Positions 5,663 through 13,254 of a DNA stretch of 18,530 nt are shown here, piece by piece. A model generated the notes under the pieces. The model worked only from the letters and a program-made list of their open reading frames with translations. It had not been told where the DNA came from and made no database searches. Source of the stretch: an uncultured Collinsella sp. (GTDB taxonomy: Bacteria > Actinomycetota > Coriobacteriia > Coriobacteriales > Coriobacteriaceae); assembly GCA_900554325.1 (NCBI GenBank), contig USHA01000038.1, positions 1-18,530 of the forward strand, written 5' to 3'. The position numbers were made by a program, and so were the translations under genes. Position 1 is the stretch's first letter, and each line of letters starts with the position of its first letter.

Positions 5663-8413
5663 CTATTTGGCGTCGGCCCAGGTTATGCCGGTGCTGGCTT
5701 CGGCGATTAGGGGGACGCGGAGGTCTACTACGTGCTCCATGACGTCGCGGACCATGGTGGTTAGGCGCTCGACTTCGTCGATGGGGCACTCAAAGTCCAG
5801 TTCGTCGTGCACTTGCAGGATCATGTGGGCGGCAAAGCCTTCCTCTTCCAGGCGGCGGCTTACGCGGGCCATCGCGATCTTGATGATGTCGGCGGCGGTT
5901 CCCTGCATGGGATGGTTCATGGCCGTGCGCTCGCCAAAGCCGCGGAGTTGCGGGTTTTTGGCCTTGAGCTCCCGAATATGACGACGGCGGCCGTACATGG
6001 TCTCGGCGTAGCCCGTCTGCTTGGCGCGTGCCACCACGTTGTCGAGGAACGTGCGCACGCCCGGGTAGGCCTCGTAGTAGCGGTCGATCATGTCGCGTGC
6101 CTCGGCCATCGAGATATGCAGCGACTGCGACAGGCCGTAGGCCTGCTGGCCATACACGATGCCAAAGTTCACGGCCTTGGCGCGACTGCGCAGGTCGGGC
6201 GTTACCTCGGACACCGGCACACCGAACACGCGCGCCGCCGTCTCGGCATGGAAGTCCTCGCCCTCGTTAAAGGCGCGCACCAAGTGCTCGTCACCTGAGA
6301 GATGCGCCAGCAGACGCAGCTCGATCTGCGAGTAGTCCACCGCCAAAAAGACGCTTCCCTCGCCTGCCGAAAACGCCGTCTTGACGGTACGACCCAGCTC
6401 CGAGCGCGTCGGGATGTTCTGCAGGTTCGGGTCGCTCGAGGACAGACGCCCCGTTGCCGTGATGGTCTGGTTGTACGTAGTGTGTACGCGACCGTCACCA
6501 CGGCGTAGCGGGCCCAGCGTGTCCAGATAGGTGGACTTGATCTTAGACTTCTCACGCCAGTCCAAGATCAGACGCACGATTTCGTGGTCACGCGCAAGGT
6601 CGCTCAGCACCTTGGCGTTGGTCGAATAATAGCCGCGCTTAGTCTTCTTGAGGCCCTTGGTCGGAAGCCCCATCACATCAAAGAGCACGTGCGACAGCTG
6701 CATGGGACTGCCAATATTAAAGGTCTCGTCACCCGCCAGGTCGCGAATACTGCGCTCAACCTCGGTAATCTGGGTCGCCAGACCCTCGGACAGACTGTGC
6801 AGACGGTCGGGGTCCACGAGCATGCCCGCGCGCTCCATCTTGGCAAGTACCGGAACGAGCGGCATCTCGATGCCATCGAACACGTTGGCGGCATTCTCAC
6901 GGGCCATGCACTCGCGCAACGGTGCCACGAGCGCCAGCGTCAGAGCCGCAGTACGGGCGGCAGGCGCCGGAGCGTCCTCACCGGCACCCTCTGCGCCGCG
7001 CGCCGCAGGCAGCGCCATCTGCAGATACGTATCGGCAAGATATGCCTCATCGAACTCGGAGCGATCGGAATCCAGCAGATAGGCAGCGACCACGGTATCG
7101 AAGATACGCGTGGAATCGGTAGCGAGCGGATCCATGAGCTCGGGCTCAGAAGAATCGACGGGCGAAAGCTCGTGCAACAGCGCCTTCATATCCGGGGTCG
7201 CCACGCGACCCTCCATAAACAGACGCGCGAGCACGCCGGCAATCACGCCGTGAACGAAGTTGAAGCCCTCAACCTCAGCCGCCGCACAGCTGTCGCCCTC
7301 CTCGAGCGCGAACAGGCCCTTGGACGTCGCCAACCACAGCGTGCGCGTCAGTCCAAAGAGCGCGCCCTCTTCCTTGTCGTCGTCCACCACGGCGGCGACC
7401 CACTCGCCGGCATCAATCGCGCGGGAGACCTCAGCCGCAACGGCACCAAGCGCGTCGGCATCGCCGGCGGCTGCGCGAACCATAGCAGGTATCTCAACCA
7501 CACTGGAGGCAGCAGCAGCCCCGCCCTCGCCGCCGACCAGCGCCAAGAAACGGTTCTGCATGGCGGTGATACCAAGTGTGCCCAGCGCCGCGGACACTTC
7601 GTCGGCAGAAAACGCCGGGAAGGACGTTTCGTCAAAGTCGAGCTCGACGGGCGCATCGGTGCGAATGGTTGCGACCTTGCGGCTCAGCAGCGCATCGTCG
7701 ATGTGCGCACGCAGGTTCTCGCCCATCTTGCCCTTGACCTCGTCGGCATGCGCGATGACCTCGTCCAAGCTGCCGTACTGTGCGATGAGCGCGCTCGCCT
7801 TTTTGGGGCCGATGCCCGGTACGCCGGGAATGTTGTCCGACGTATCGCCCTTTAGACCGTAAAAATCGGGCACGAGCGCCGGCGTAATGCCGTGATACAG
7901 GTCGTCCACGCTCTCGGGCGTCATGATCGCCACGTCGGACAGGCCCTTGCGGGTCGAGACCACGTTGACGTGCTCGGTCACGAGTTGATACATGTCGCGG
8001 TCGCCGGTCACCAGCAGCATGTCGCAGCCGGCCTCTTCACCCAGGCGCGCCATGGTTCCCAGGATATCGTCGCCTTCCCAGCCCTCGGACTGCAGAATCG
8101 GCACGTTGAGCGCGGTGAGCAGCTCCTTGATCATCGGAAACTGCGCATGCAGATCGGGGTCCATGGGCGGGCGTTGCGCCTTATACTGCGGCAGCATCTC
8201 CATGCGCACGCGCGGTTTGCCCTTGTCAAACGCCACGACCACACCGTCGGGGTTAAAGGCATCGATCATCTTGAGAAACATGTTCAGAAAGCCGAAGATC
8301 GCGTTGGTGGGGCGGCCGTCCGGCGCATTCATGGTGGGCGGCACGGCGTGGAAGGCGCGGTGCATGAGCGAGTTGCCGTCGATAACGGCAAAGGTGCGGC
8401 GCTTGTCAGACAT
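5663..8413 (-). CDS. polA: DNA polymerase I
   Basis: Fills gaps in repair and removes Okazaki RNA primers. The 916-residue protein has an N-terminal 5'-3' flap nuclease (about 1-290; WEGDDILGT, TGDRDMYQLV and the helix-hairpin segment GLKGDTSDNIPGVPGIGPKKA), a central region (about 305-500), and a C-terminal family A polymerase (about 515-916). Polymerase motif A is DYSQIELRLLAHLSGDE (Asp693), motif B RSRAKAVNFGIVYGQQAYG (742-760), motif C QVHDEL (Asp870). In the central region the proofreading DxE motif is absent: the aligned stretch reads VAAVVDDDKEEG, although an FDT (438-440) remains. Loss of proofreading is common in Gram-positive Pol I. The start at 8413 has GAGG 10 bases upstream. A GTG start 13 codons further out has weaker support. 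It diverges from the M18 peptidase. Confidence 0.98.
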   Translation of the reverse strand: MSDKRRTFAVIDGNSLMHRAFHAVPPTMNAPDGRPTNAIFGFLNMFLKMIDAFNPDGVVVAFDKGKPRVRMEMLPQYKAQRPPMDPDLHAQFPMIKELLTALNVPILQSEGWEGDDILGTMARLGEEAGCDMLLVTGDRDMYQLVTEHVNVVSTRKGLSDVAIMTPESVDDLYHGITPALVPDFYGLKGDTSDNIPGVPGIGPKKASALIAQYGSLDEVIAHADEVKGKMGENLRAHIDDALLSRKVATIRTDAPVELDFDETSFPAFSADEVSAALGTLGITAMQNRFLALVGGEGGAAAASSVVEIPAMVRAAAGDADALGAVAAEVSRAIDAGEWVAAVVDDDKEEGALFGLTRTLWLATSKGLFALEEGDSCAAAEVEGFNFVHGVIAGVLARLFMEGRVATPDMKALLHELSPVDSSEPELMDPLATDSTRIFDTVVAAYLLDSDRSEFDEAYLADTYLQMALPAARGAEGAGEDAPAPAARTAALTLALVAPLRECMARENAANVFDGIEMPLVPVLAKMERAGMLVDPDRLHSLSEGLATQITEVERSIRDLAGDETFNIGSPMQLSHVLFDVMGLPTKGLKKTKRGYYSTNAKVLSDLARDHEIVRLILDWREKSKIKSTYLDTLGPLRRGDGRVHTTYNQTITATGRLSSSDPNLQNIPTRSELGRTVKTAFSAGEGSVFLAVDYSQIELRLLAHLSGDEHLVRAFNEGEDFHAETAARVFGVPVSEVTPDLRSRAKAVNFGIVYGQQAYGLSQSLHISMAEARDMIDRYYEAYPGVRTFLDNVVARAKQTGYAETMYGRRRHIRELKAKNPQLRGFGERTAMNHPMQGTAADIIKIAMARVSRRLEEEGFAAHMILQVHDELDFECPIDEVERLTTMVRDVMEHVVDLRVPLIAEASTGITWADAK

Positions 8414-8579
8414 ATTGAATACCTCGCTTTGGGCTGGGCACGGTTTGCTCACACCAGTTTACACGCTCCCCGCCCCGCGGCCACCGCACATCAGGCTTCC
8501 CTGCCGCCGCGGGCCCGCGCGTGATACGATGGCTCACGGTACATCAACCAGCACGATCGATCCGAAAGGAGCCTGCGTC

Positions 8580-9977
8580 ATGGAGCGTCCCTGCGCATGG
8601 AAAAAGTACACGCCACAGCAAGTCGAGGAGCTCGAGGAGCTTTGCCGCGGCTATAAGCAGTTTTTGAGCGAGAACAAGACCGAGCGCCTGTGCGTCAAGA
8701 CCGGCATCAAGATGGCCGAGGAGGCGGGATACGTCGACCTGGAGACCGTGATCGCCGAGGGCCGCGAGCTCAAGGCAGGCGACAAGGTGTACGCCGCCAA
8801 CCACGGCAAGGACCTTATGCTCGTCAACCTGGGCACCGCCCCGCTCGAGCAGGGCTTTAACATCCTGGGCGCCCACGTGGACTCGCCGCGCCTGGACCTT
8901 AAGCAGAATCCCGCCTTCGAGGCCGGCGACATGGCCTACCTCGACACGCACTACTACGGCGGCGTCAAGAGCTACCACTGGGTAGCCTCCCCGCTCGCAC
9001 TCGTGGGCGTCATCTGCAAAAAGGACGGTACCACCGTCGACATCAATATCGGCGACAAGGCGGACGACCCGGTCTTTACCATCTCCGACCTGCTGATCCA
9101 CCTCTCGAGCGAGCAGATGTCCAAGCCTGCCAAGGACGCCGTCGATGCCGAGATCCTCGACGTGATCGTGGGCGGTCGTCCCGTCAAGTTCGATGGGGAC
9201 GACAAGGACGCCCCCAAGGAGCCCGTCAAGCAGATGTTCCTGGACATCCTCAAGGAGCAGTACGACGTCGAGGAGGAGGACTTCCTCTCCGCCGAGATCG
9301 AGGTCGTGCCCGCCGGCCCCGCCCGCGACATGGGCCTCGACCGCTCCATGATTTTGGGCTATGGCCACGACGATCGCGTCTGCGCCTACCCCTCCATGCT
9401 CGCCCAGATCGACGTCGCCAACGTGGAGCGCACGAGCATCACGCTCATCGTCGACAAGGAGGAGATCGGCTCCGTGGGTGCCACCGGTATGACGAGCCGC
9501 TTCTTCGAGAACACCGTCGCCGAGATCATGACGCTCGCCGGCGAGGATAGCCCGCTGGCCCTGCGCCGCGCACTCGCCCGCAGCCGCATGCTCTCCTCCG
9601 ACGTGTCCGCCGGCTTCGACCCGGGCTATGCCGGCAAGTTCGAGACCAAGAACGCGGCCTTTATGGGTCGCGGCCTGTGCTTTAACAAGTACACGGGCAG
9701 CCGCGGCAAGGGCGGCTCCAACGACGCCGATGCCGAGTACGTGGCCCTCGTCCGCGACATCATGGACGAGGCCGGCGTGGACTTCCAGACCTGCGAGCTC
9801 GGCCGCGTCAACGCTGGTGGCGGCGGCACCATCGCCTACATCATGGCCAAGTATGGCATGAACGTCATCGACTCCGGCGTTGCCGTCCTGTCCATGCACG
9901 CCCTGTGGGAGGTCGCCAACAAGGCCGATATCTACGAGGCCTATCGCGGGTACAAAGCCTTCCTCGAGCGCGCCTAA
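8580..9977 (+). CDS. M18 family zinc aminopeptidase
   Basis: Predicted cytosolic metallo-aminopeptidase of MEROPS family M18, which removes N-terminal residues (often acidic ones) from peptides using two zinc ions. The 465-residue length is typical. Candidate metal and catalytic residues lie in family blocks: LGAHVDSPRLDLK (His99, Asp101), GHDDRVCAYPSM (264-265), DKEEIGSVGATGM (Glu294 and Glu295), SSDVSAG (Asp341) and SMHALWEVANKAD (His440). The mid-protein insert (about 110-245) matches the M18 dimerisation domain position. The start at 8580 is set by AAAGGAG 8 bases upstream; the reading frame is open further upstream but that part is antisense to polA. A terminator hairpin at 10017-10086 follows. 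Substrate preference cannot be decided here. Confidence 0.95.
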   Translation: MERPCAWKKYTPQQVEELEELCRGYKQFLSENKTERLCVKTGIKMAEEAGYVDLETVIAEGRELKAGDKVYAANHGKDLMLVNLGTAPLEQGFNILGAHVDSPRLDLKQNPAFEAGDMAYLDTHYYGGVKSYHWVASPLALVGVICKKDGTTVDINIGDKADDPVFTISDLLIHLSSEQMSKPAKDAVDAEILDVIVGGRPVKFDGDDKDAPKEPVKQMFLDILKEQYDVEEEDFLSAEIEVVPAGPARDMGLDRSMILGYGHDDRVCAYPSMLAQIDVANVERTSITLIVDKEEIGSVGATGMTSRFFENTVAEIMTLAGEDSPLALRRALARSRMLSSDVSAGFDPGYAGKFETKNAAFMGRGLCFNKYTGSRGKGGSNDADAEYVALVRDIMDEAGVDFQTCELGRVNAGGGGTIAYIMAKYGMNVIDSGVAVLSMHALWEVANKADIYEAYRGYKAFLERA

Positions 9978-10010
9978 CCAACCCTTGTAAGGCGCACCAA
10001 ACCAGCCCTT

Positions 10011-10029
10011 TATAACTTGCGGTGGAATA
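10011..10029 (+). repeat. 19-base direct repeat, copy 1
   Basis: TATAACTTGCGGTGGAATA, identical to 10949-10967. It forms the 5' arm of the terminator after the M18 peptidase, while the second copy forms the 5' arm of the terminator after yaaA. Confidence 0.85.
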
Positions 10030-10086
10030 CGGACTAACCTGGCCTTCAACCGGCTCGCGCAGACCGTATTCCGCCGCGACTTTTTT
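10017..10086 (+). terminator. Terminator of the M18 peptidase gene
   Basis: TTGCGGTGGAATACGG (10017-10032) pairs with CCGTATTCCGCCGCGA (10064-10079) over 16 bp, two of them G-U wobbles, with a 31-base loop. A run of six T follows at 10081-10086. It sits between the M18 gene and yaaA, 15 bases before the yaaA start, so yaaA probably has its own promoter or depends on read-through. Confidence 0.75.
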
Positions 10087-10101
10087 GGCAGAGGAGAGTT
10101 C

Positions 10102-10911
10102 ATGCTCCAGGTCATCGTTTCACCCGCCAAGCAAATGCGCGCGGCACAAGATGCTTTTGAAGTTCAGGGGATTCCGCCCTTTGCGCGCGAGACCGCTCAG
10201 CTGCACCATGCGCTCTTGGACATCGAACGAACCGAAGGCGACAGCGGCCTACAAGCTCTGTGGAACGTCAGCGACAAGCTGCTGGCCCCTTGTCTCGACA
10301 TTTTGCATGAGTTCGAGCCCATCTTGGGGAACGGCGATCTCGACAATCCCGCACTCGCCCGTCACCTCTCCCCTGCCGCCATGTCCTATCACGGCATTCA
10401 ATACCAGAGCATGGCACCCGAGGTGATGGATTCCGCGCAGCTCGCATGGCTGCAAGACCATCTGTGGATCCTCTCCGGCCTCTACGGGTGCGTTCGTCCC
10501 TTTCATGCCGTCGAACCGTATCGGCTGGAGATGGGCGCGAAGCTTGTCGTCGACGGTGCCCGAGACCTCTACGCATTTTGGAGCGATAAGCTCGCGCGGG
10601 CTATCGCCCCGGCAGGTTCAAACACCACGATCGTCAACCTCGCCAGCGTAGAGTATGCCAAAGCCGTTCTGCCCCACCTCGCGGGCGACGCCACAGCCGT
10701 CACGTGCCTCTTTGGCGAGGGTATCCGCAACGGGAAGCCCATCCAACGGTCGACCGCCAGCAAAAAGGCGCGCGGCTCCATGGTGCGGTGGATGGCAGAA
10801 AACAAGCTCGAGGATGCAAGCGAACTTACCGCATTCAACATCGGCTATCGCCACGTCCCCGAGCTCTCATACCTAGGCACCCTCATGTTCATCAACGAAC
10901 AGATGCTCTAG
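10102..10911 (+). CDS. yaaA: Peroxide stress protein YaaA (DUF328/UPF0246)
   Basis: Member of the YaaA family. In E. coli, YaaA lowers intracellular free iron during hydrogen peroxide stress and limits DNA damage; the fold contains a DNA-binding helix-hairpin-helix-like motif. The 269-residue length fits. Family blocks are visible: the N-terminal VIVSPAKQM (4-12), SGLYGCVRPFHAVEPYRLEMG (125-145), NLASVEYAKAV (179-189) and KKARGSMVRWM (221-231). The ATG at 10102 follows AGAGGAG by about 6 bases and lies just after the preceding gene's terminator. Its own terminator follows at 10955-11020, so it is probably monocistronic. In this presumably anaerobic host the function is inferred from the family only. 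Confidence 0.93.
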   Translation: MLQVIVSPAKQMRAAQDAFEVQGIPPFARETAQLHHALLDIERTEGDSGLQALWNVSDKLLAPCLDILHEFEPILGNGDLDNPALARHLSPAAMSYHGIQYQSMAPEVMDSAQLAWLQDHLWILSGLYGCVRPFHAVEPYRLEMGAKLVVDGARDLYAFWSDKLARAIAPAGSNTTIVNLASVEYAKAVLPHLAGDATAVTCLFGEGIRNGKPIQRSTASKKARGSMVRWMAENKLEDASELTAFNIGYRHVPELSYLGTLMFINEQML

Positions 10912-10948
10912 AGCCGGCACCCAACACTGACCCGCTCAGCCTTCTCTA

Positions 10949-10967
10949 TATAACTTGCGGTGGAATA
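10949..10967 (+). repeat. 19-base direct repeat, copy 2
   Basis: Identical to 10011-10029 over all 19 bases, 938 bases downstream. Flanking sequences and the hairpin loops differ, so the repeat is confined to the 5' arm plus the leading TATAAC. Confidence 0.85.
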
Positions 10968-11020
10968 ATTCCTATTTGAGCCTTTTTCGCACAATCAGGA
11001 ACTATTCCACCGCAACTTTT
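10955..11020 (+). terminator. Terminator of yaaA
   Basis: TTGCGGTGGAATAATTCCT (10955-10973) pairs with AGGAACTATTCCACCGCAA (10997-11015) over 19 positions with one A-C mismatch. The loop is 23 bases and CTTTTA follows. It lies 43 bases after the yaaA stop and before the convergent gene at 11046-11567. Confidence 0.75.
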
Positions 11021-11045
11021 ATGAATTGGCTGCTAGGCTCGACAC

Positions 11046-11567
11046 CTATTCTGCTAGACCGTCGGCCTTTGCAATCCCGTTTGTCGAACCGTCCTGATAG
11101 ACAATCTTGACGTGCTCGACCTCGGACACCGCAACACCCGACGGGGGCTCCAGGCGCCATTCCGTCAGCGCGATATCCATCGTCGTGGGCACATCCCCTT
11201 GATCTTTGAGCTTCACCGTCAACGTTTTGAACGTCGCATCATACGTCACGCGTTCGATTTCCTCACCAGGAATAGACCCACCACTCAGCTGCAACTGCAC
11301 AAACTCATCGCACGGGTACCAATAATCGCCCGGAACGGCGAGCGTATTGGCATTACCGCCAGTACTCCTCACCGTCATAATCGGTAGGCTATCATCGGCC
11401 TCAAACTCCCAGGCAGCGCCGCCGCGACCGCCAAACGTCCAAATACAAAAGGCAATCACCAGCACGGCAAGCACCGCAAAACCAATCGCGACCAACCCAT
11501 GGTGCGCACGGCTTTCCTCGGCCGATACATCCCATTGCGTCTCTCGATATAGATGCTTGTCTTCCAT
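11046..11567 (-). CDS. Single-pass membrane protein of unknown function
   Basis: The 173-residue product is not a family I recognise. A charged N-terminus with two His (1-23) precedes one strong hydrophobic segment (about 24-45, GLVAIGFAVLAVLVIAFCIW). A Gly/Arg-rich turn and an extracytoplasmic region of about 125 residues follow, rich in beta-forming residues and low in Lys, with one Cys (near residue 90). The arrangement fits a type II membrane protein or uncleaved signal anchor with a small beta domain outside. No lipobox or sortase motif is present. The start at 11567 has GGGGAGG about 5 bases upstream. An upstream in-frame extension runs antisense into thiC and is rejected. It diverges from thiC, but nothing ties it to thiamine. 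Confidence 0.85.
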   Translation of the reverse strand: MEDKHLYRETQWDVSAEESRAHHGLVAIGFAVLAVLVIAFCIWTFGGRGGAAWEFEADDSLPIMTVRSTGGNANTLAVPGDYWYPCDEFVQLQLSGGSIPGEEIERVTYDATFKTLTVKLKDQGDVPTTMDIALTEWRLEPPSGVAVSEVEHVKIVYQDGSTNGIAKADGLAE

Positions 11568-11617
11568 GTACGCCTCCCCACAAGCACGCTCGTTAGGCCA
11601 ATCGTACCCATTCGAGC

Positions 11618-11623
11618 TATACT
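11618..11623 (+). promoter_or_regulatory. Candidate -10 box of thiC
   Basis: TATACT matches the -10 consensus at five of six positions and would start transcription about 10 bases before the TPP riboswitch. No good -35 hexamer is seen 16-18 bases upstream, so the call is tentative. Confidence 0.4.
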
Positions 11624-11639
11624 TGAGCCCATTACATAA

Positions 11640-11731
11640 ACGGGGAGCTTGCAGGACAAGACGGCAGGCTGAGACTGGGCGCGCCCGCCCTGACCCGCAA
11701 ACCTGATATGGGTAATGCCAACGAAGGGAGC
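11640..11731 (+). ncRNA. TPP riboswitch (THI element) of thiC
   Basis: The conserved thi-box elements occur in order: a P2 stem (AGCTTGC pairing with GCAGGCT), the CTGAGA core (11669-11674), ACCCGCAAACCTGAT (11693-11707), GGGTAATGCC (11710-11719) and AACGAAGGGAG (11720-11730). This RNA binds thiamine pyrophosphate. The GAAGGGAG at its 3' end is also the only ribosome binding site of thiC, 8 bases before its ATG. TPP binding should therefore directly hide the ribosome site, which means translational control. No terminator stem lies between it and thiC. Confidence 0.95.
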
Positions 11732-11738
11732 CGTGCCA

Positions 11739-13073
11739 ATGAGCGCACAGACCGAGCCCAAGCTCGTTACGCAAATCGACTTCGCCCGCGCCGGGCAGAT
11801 CACGCCGCAGATGAAGGAAGTCGCCGAGCGCGAGCATCGCGACCCCGAGCACATCCGCGAGCGCGTGGCCGACGGCCGCATCGCCATTCCCGCCAACATC
11901 GTGCACATCAAAAAGGGCATGCGCGCCTTTGGCGTCGGTGAGGGCCTGTCCACCAAGGTCAACGTGAACCTGGGCATCTCGGGCGACAAGGCCGATGCCG
12001 CCGAGGAATGGAAGAAGGTCAAGATCGCCGAGGACTTTGGCGCCGACGCCATCATGGACCTCTCCAACTCGGGCAAGACGCGCCAGTTCCGCCAGCAGCT
12101 CATCGACGAGACGCCGCTCATGGTAGGCACCGTCCCCATGTACGACGCCATCGGCTACATGGAAAAGCCGCTGGTCAAGCTCACCAAGGACGACCTGTTC
12201 GAAGTCGTGCGCGCGCATGCCGAGGACGGCGTGGACTTTATGACCATTCACTGCGGCATCAACAAGTCAGTCACCAAGACCTTTAAGGAGACCGGCCGCC
12301 TGATGAACATCGTGAGCCGCGGCGGCTCACTGCTGTTTGGCTGGATGGAGGTCACCGGTAACGAGAACCCGTTCTATGAGTTCTACGACGAGTTGCTCGA
12401 GATTTGCCACGAGTACGACGTGACGATTTCGCTCGGCGACTCCTGCCGCCCGGGCTGCCTCTACGACTCCAACGACGCCACCGAGACCGCTGAGATGATC
12501 GAGCTGGGCAAGCTGTGCAAGCGCGCTTGGGCCGCCGGCGTCCAGGTCATGGTCGAGGGCCCGGGTCACATGGCGCTCGACGAGATCGCCGCCAACATTA
12601 AACTGCAGAAGCGCCTGTGCCACAATGCTCCGTTCTATGTGCTCGGACCGCTGGTGACCGATATCGGCGTGGGTTACGACCACATCACCGCCGCCATCGG
12701 CGGCGCCATCTCCGCAAGCTCCGGTGCCGACTTCCTGTGCTACGTGACACCGGCAGAGCACCTATGCCTGCCCAACGCCCAGGATGTGCTCGACGGCCTC
12801 ATGGCCACCAAGATCGCCGCACACGCCGCCGACATCGCCAAAAAGGTGCCCCACGCCCGCGACATGGACGACAAGATGGGCCAGGCACGCCGCAAGCTCG
12901 ACTGGGACGCCATGTGGGAGTGCGCGCTCGACCCGGTTACGGGCAAGAAGCGCTACGAGGAGTCCCCCGCCGCCACCGAGGGCACTTGCACCATGTGTGG
13001 CAAGATGTGCGCCGTCCGCACCGTCAACAAGATCTTCGAGGGCACCACGATCGACCTCGGCATGGAGGATTAG
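11739..13073 (+). CDS. thiC: Phosphomethylpyrimidine synthase
   Basis: Radical SAM enzyme that converts aminoimidazole ribotide to 4-amino-5-hydroxymethyl-2-methylpyrimidine phosphate (HMP-P), the first step of the thiamine pyrimidine branch. The 444-residue protein is the shorter ThiC type without the long N-terminal domain of E. coli ThiC. Seen are the N-terminal ADGRIAIPANIVH region, MVGTVPMYDA, GDSCRPGCLYD, MVEGPGHMALDEI and the C-terminal iron-sulphur motif CTMCGKMC (Cys417, 420, 424). That motif is CX2CX3C, one residue shorter than the commonly quoted CX2CX4C. The start at 11739 is chosen because an in-frame ATG at 11715 lies inside the riboswitch. Expression is expected to fall when TPP is plentiful. 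thiD follows 181 bases on. Confidence 0.98.
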   Translation: MSAQTEPKLVTQIDFARAGQITPQMKEVAEREHRDPEHIRERVADGRIAIPANIVHIKKGMRAFGVGEGLSTKVNVNLGISGDKADAAEEWKKVKIAEDFGADAIMDLSNSGKTRQFRQQLIDETPLMVGTVPMYDAIGYMEKPLVKLTKDDLFEVVRAHAEDGVDFMTIHCGINKSVTKTFKETGRLMNIVSRGGSLLFGWMEVTGNENPFYEFYDELLEICHEYDVTISLGDSCRPGCLYDSNDATETAEMIELGKLCKRAWAAGVQVMVEGPGHMALDEIAANIKLQKRLCHNAPFYVLGPLVTDIGVGYDHITAAIGGAISASSGADFLCYVTPAEHLCLPNAQDVLDGLMATKIAAHAADIAKKVPHARDMDDKMGQARRKLDWDAMWECALDPVTGKKRYEESPAATEGTCTMCGKMCAVRTVNKIFEGTTIDLGMED

Positions 13074-13114
13074 CCGGGTCTCGAAATCGCTTATTTCTCC
13101 ATACCAACGTCCGT

Positions 13115-13138
13115 CAATTGTTGACATGTGAACAATTG
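13115..13138. promoter_or_regulatory. 24-base near-perfect palindrome upstream of thiD
   Basis: CAATTGTT (13115-13122) and AACAATTG (13131-13138) are perfect inverted arms around GACATGTG, whose core ACATGT is itself palindromic. 22 of 24 positions are symmetric. The sequence includes a consensus TTGACA (13121-13126), although no good -10 lies 16-18 bases on. It resembles the operator of a dimeric regulator. A weak hairpin is the alternative. Confidence 0.55.
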
Positions 13139-13167
13139 CTTACATTTGCGTAAAGATTGCATCGCCC

Positions 13168-13208
13168 GCCCGGGATCGGCATACAGCCGGCCCGGGCATC
13201 TTTATAAT
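13168..13208 (+). terminator. GC-rich terminator after thiC, with an overlapping TATAAT
   Basis: GCCCGGG (13168-13174) pairs with CCCGGGC (13191-13197), and inside it CGGC pairs with GCCG around ATACA. ATCTTTATAAT follows. The TATAAT at 13203-13208 is a perfect -10 hexamer about 47 bases before the thiD ATG. A poor CATACA lies 17 bases upstream of it, within the stem. The site could end thiC transcription and start thiD transcription. Confidence 0.6.
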
Positions 13209-13254
13209 GCGGGGTAAAAGACCCATTTGAATCCGACCGGACAAGGGAGCGAAC

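Noticed and set aside
8414..8452. Upstream GTG start for polA
   Set aside because: No clear SD, and the family begins at MSDKRRTFAVIDGNSL, which has GAGG before it.
8544..10130. 528-codon ORF antisense to the M18 peptidase
   Set aside because: A mirror frame of a GC-rich coding strand; Val/Asp/Gly/His-rich and without family motifs.
11715..11738. In-frame upstream ATG of thiC
   Set aside because: It lies inside the conserved TPP aptamer sequence; the ATG at 11739 follows the SD at the right distance.
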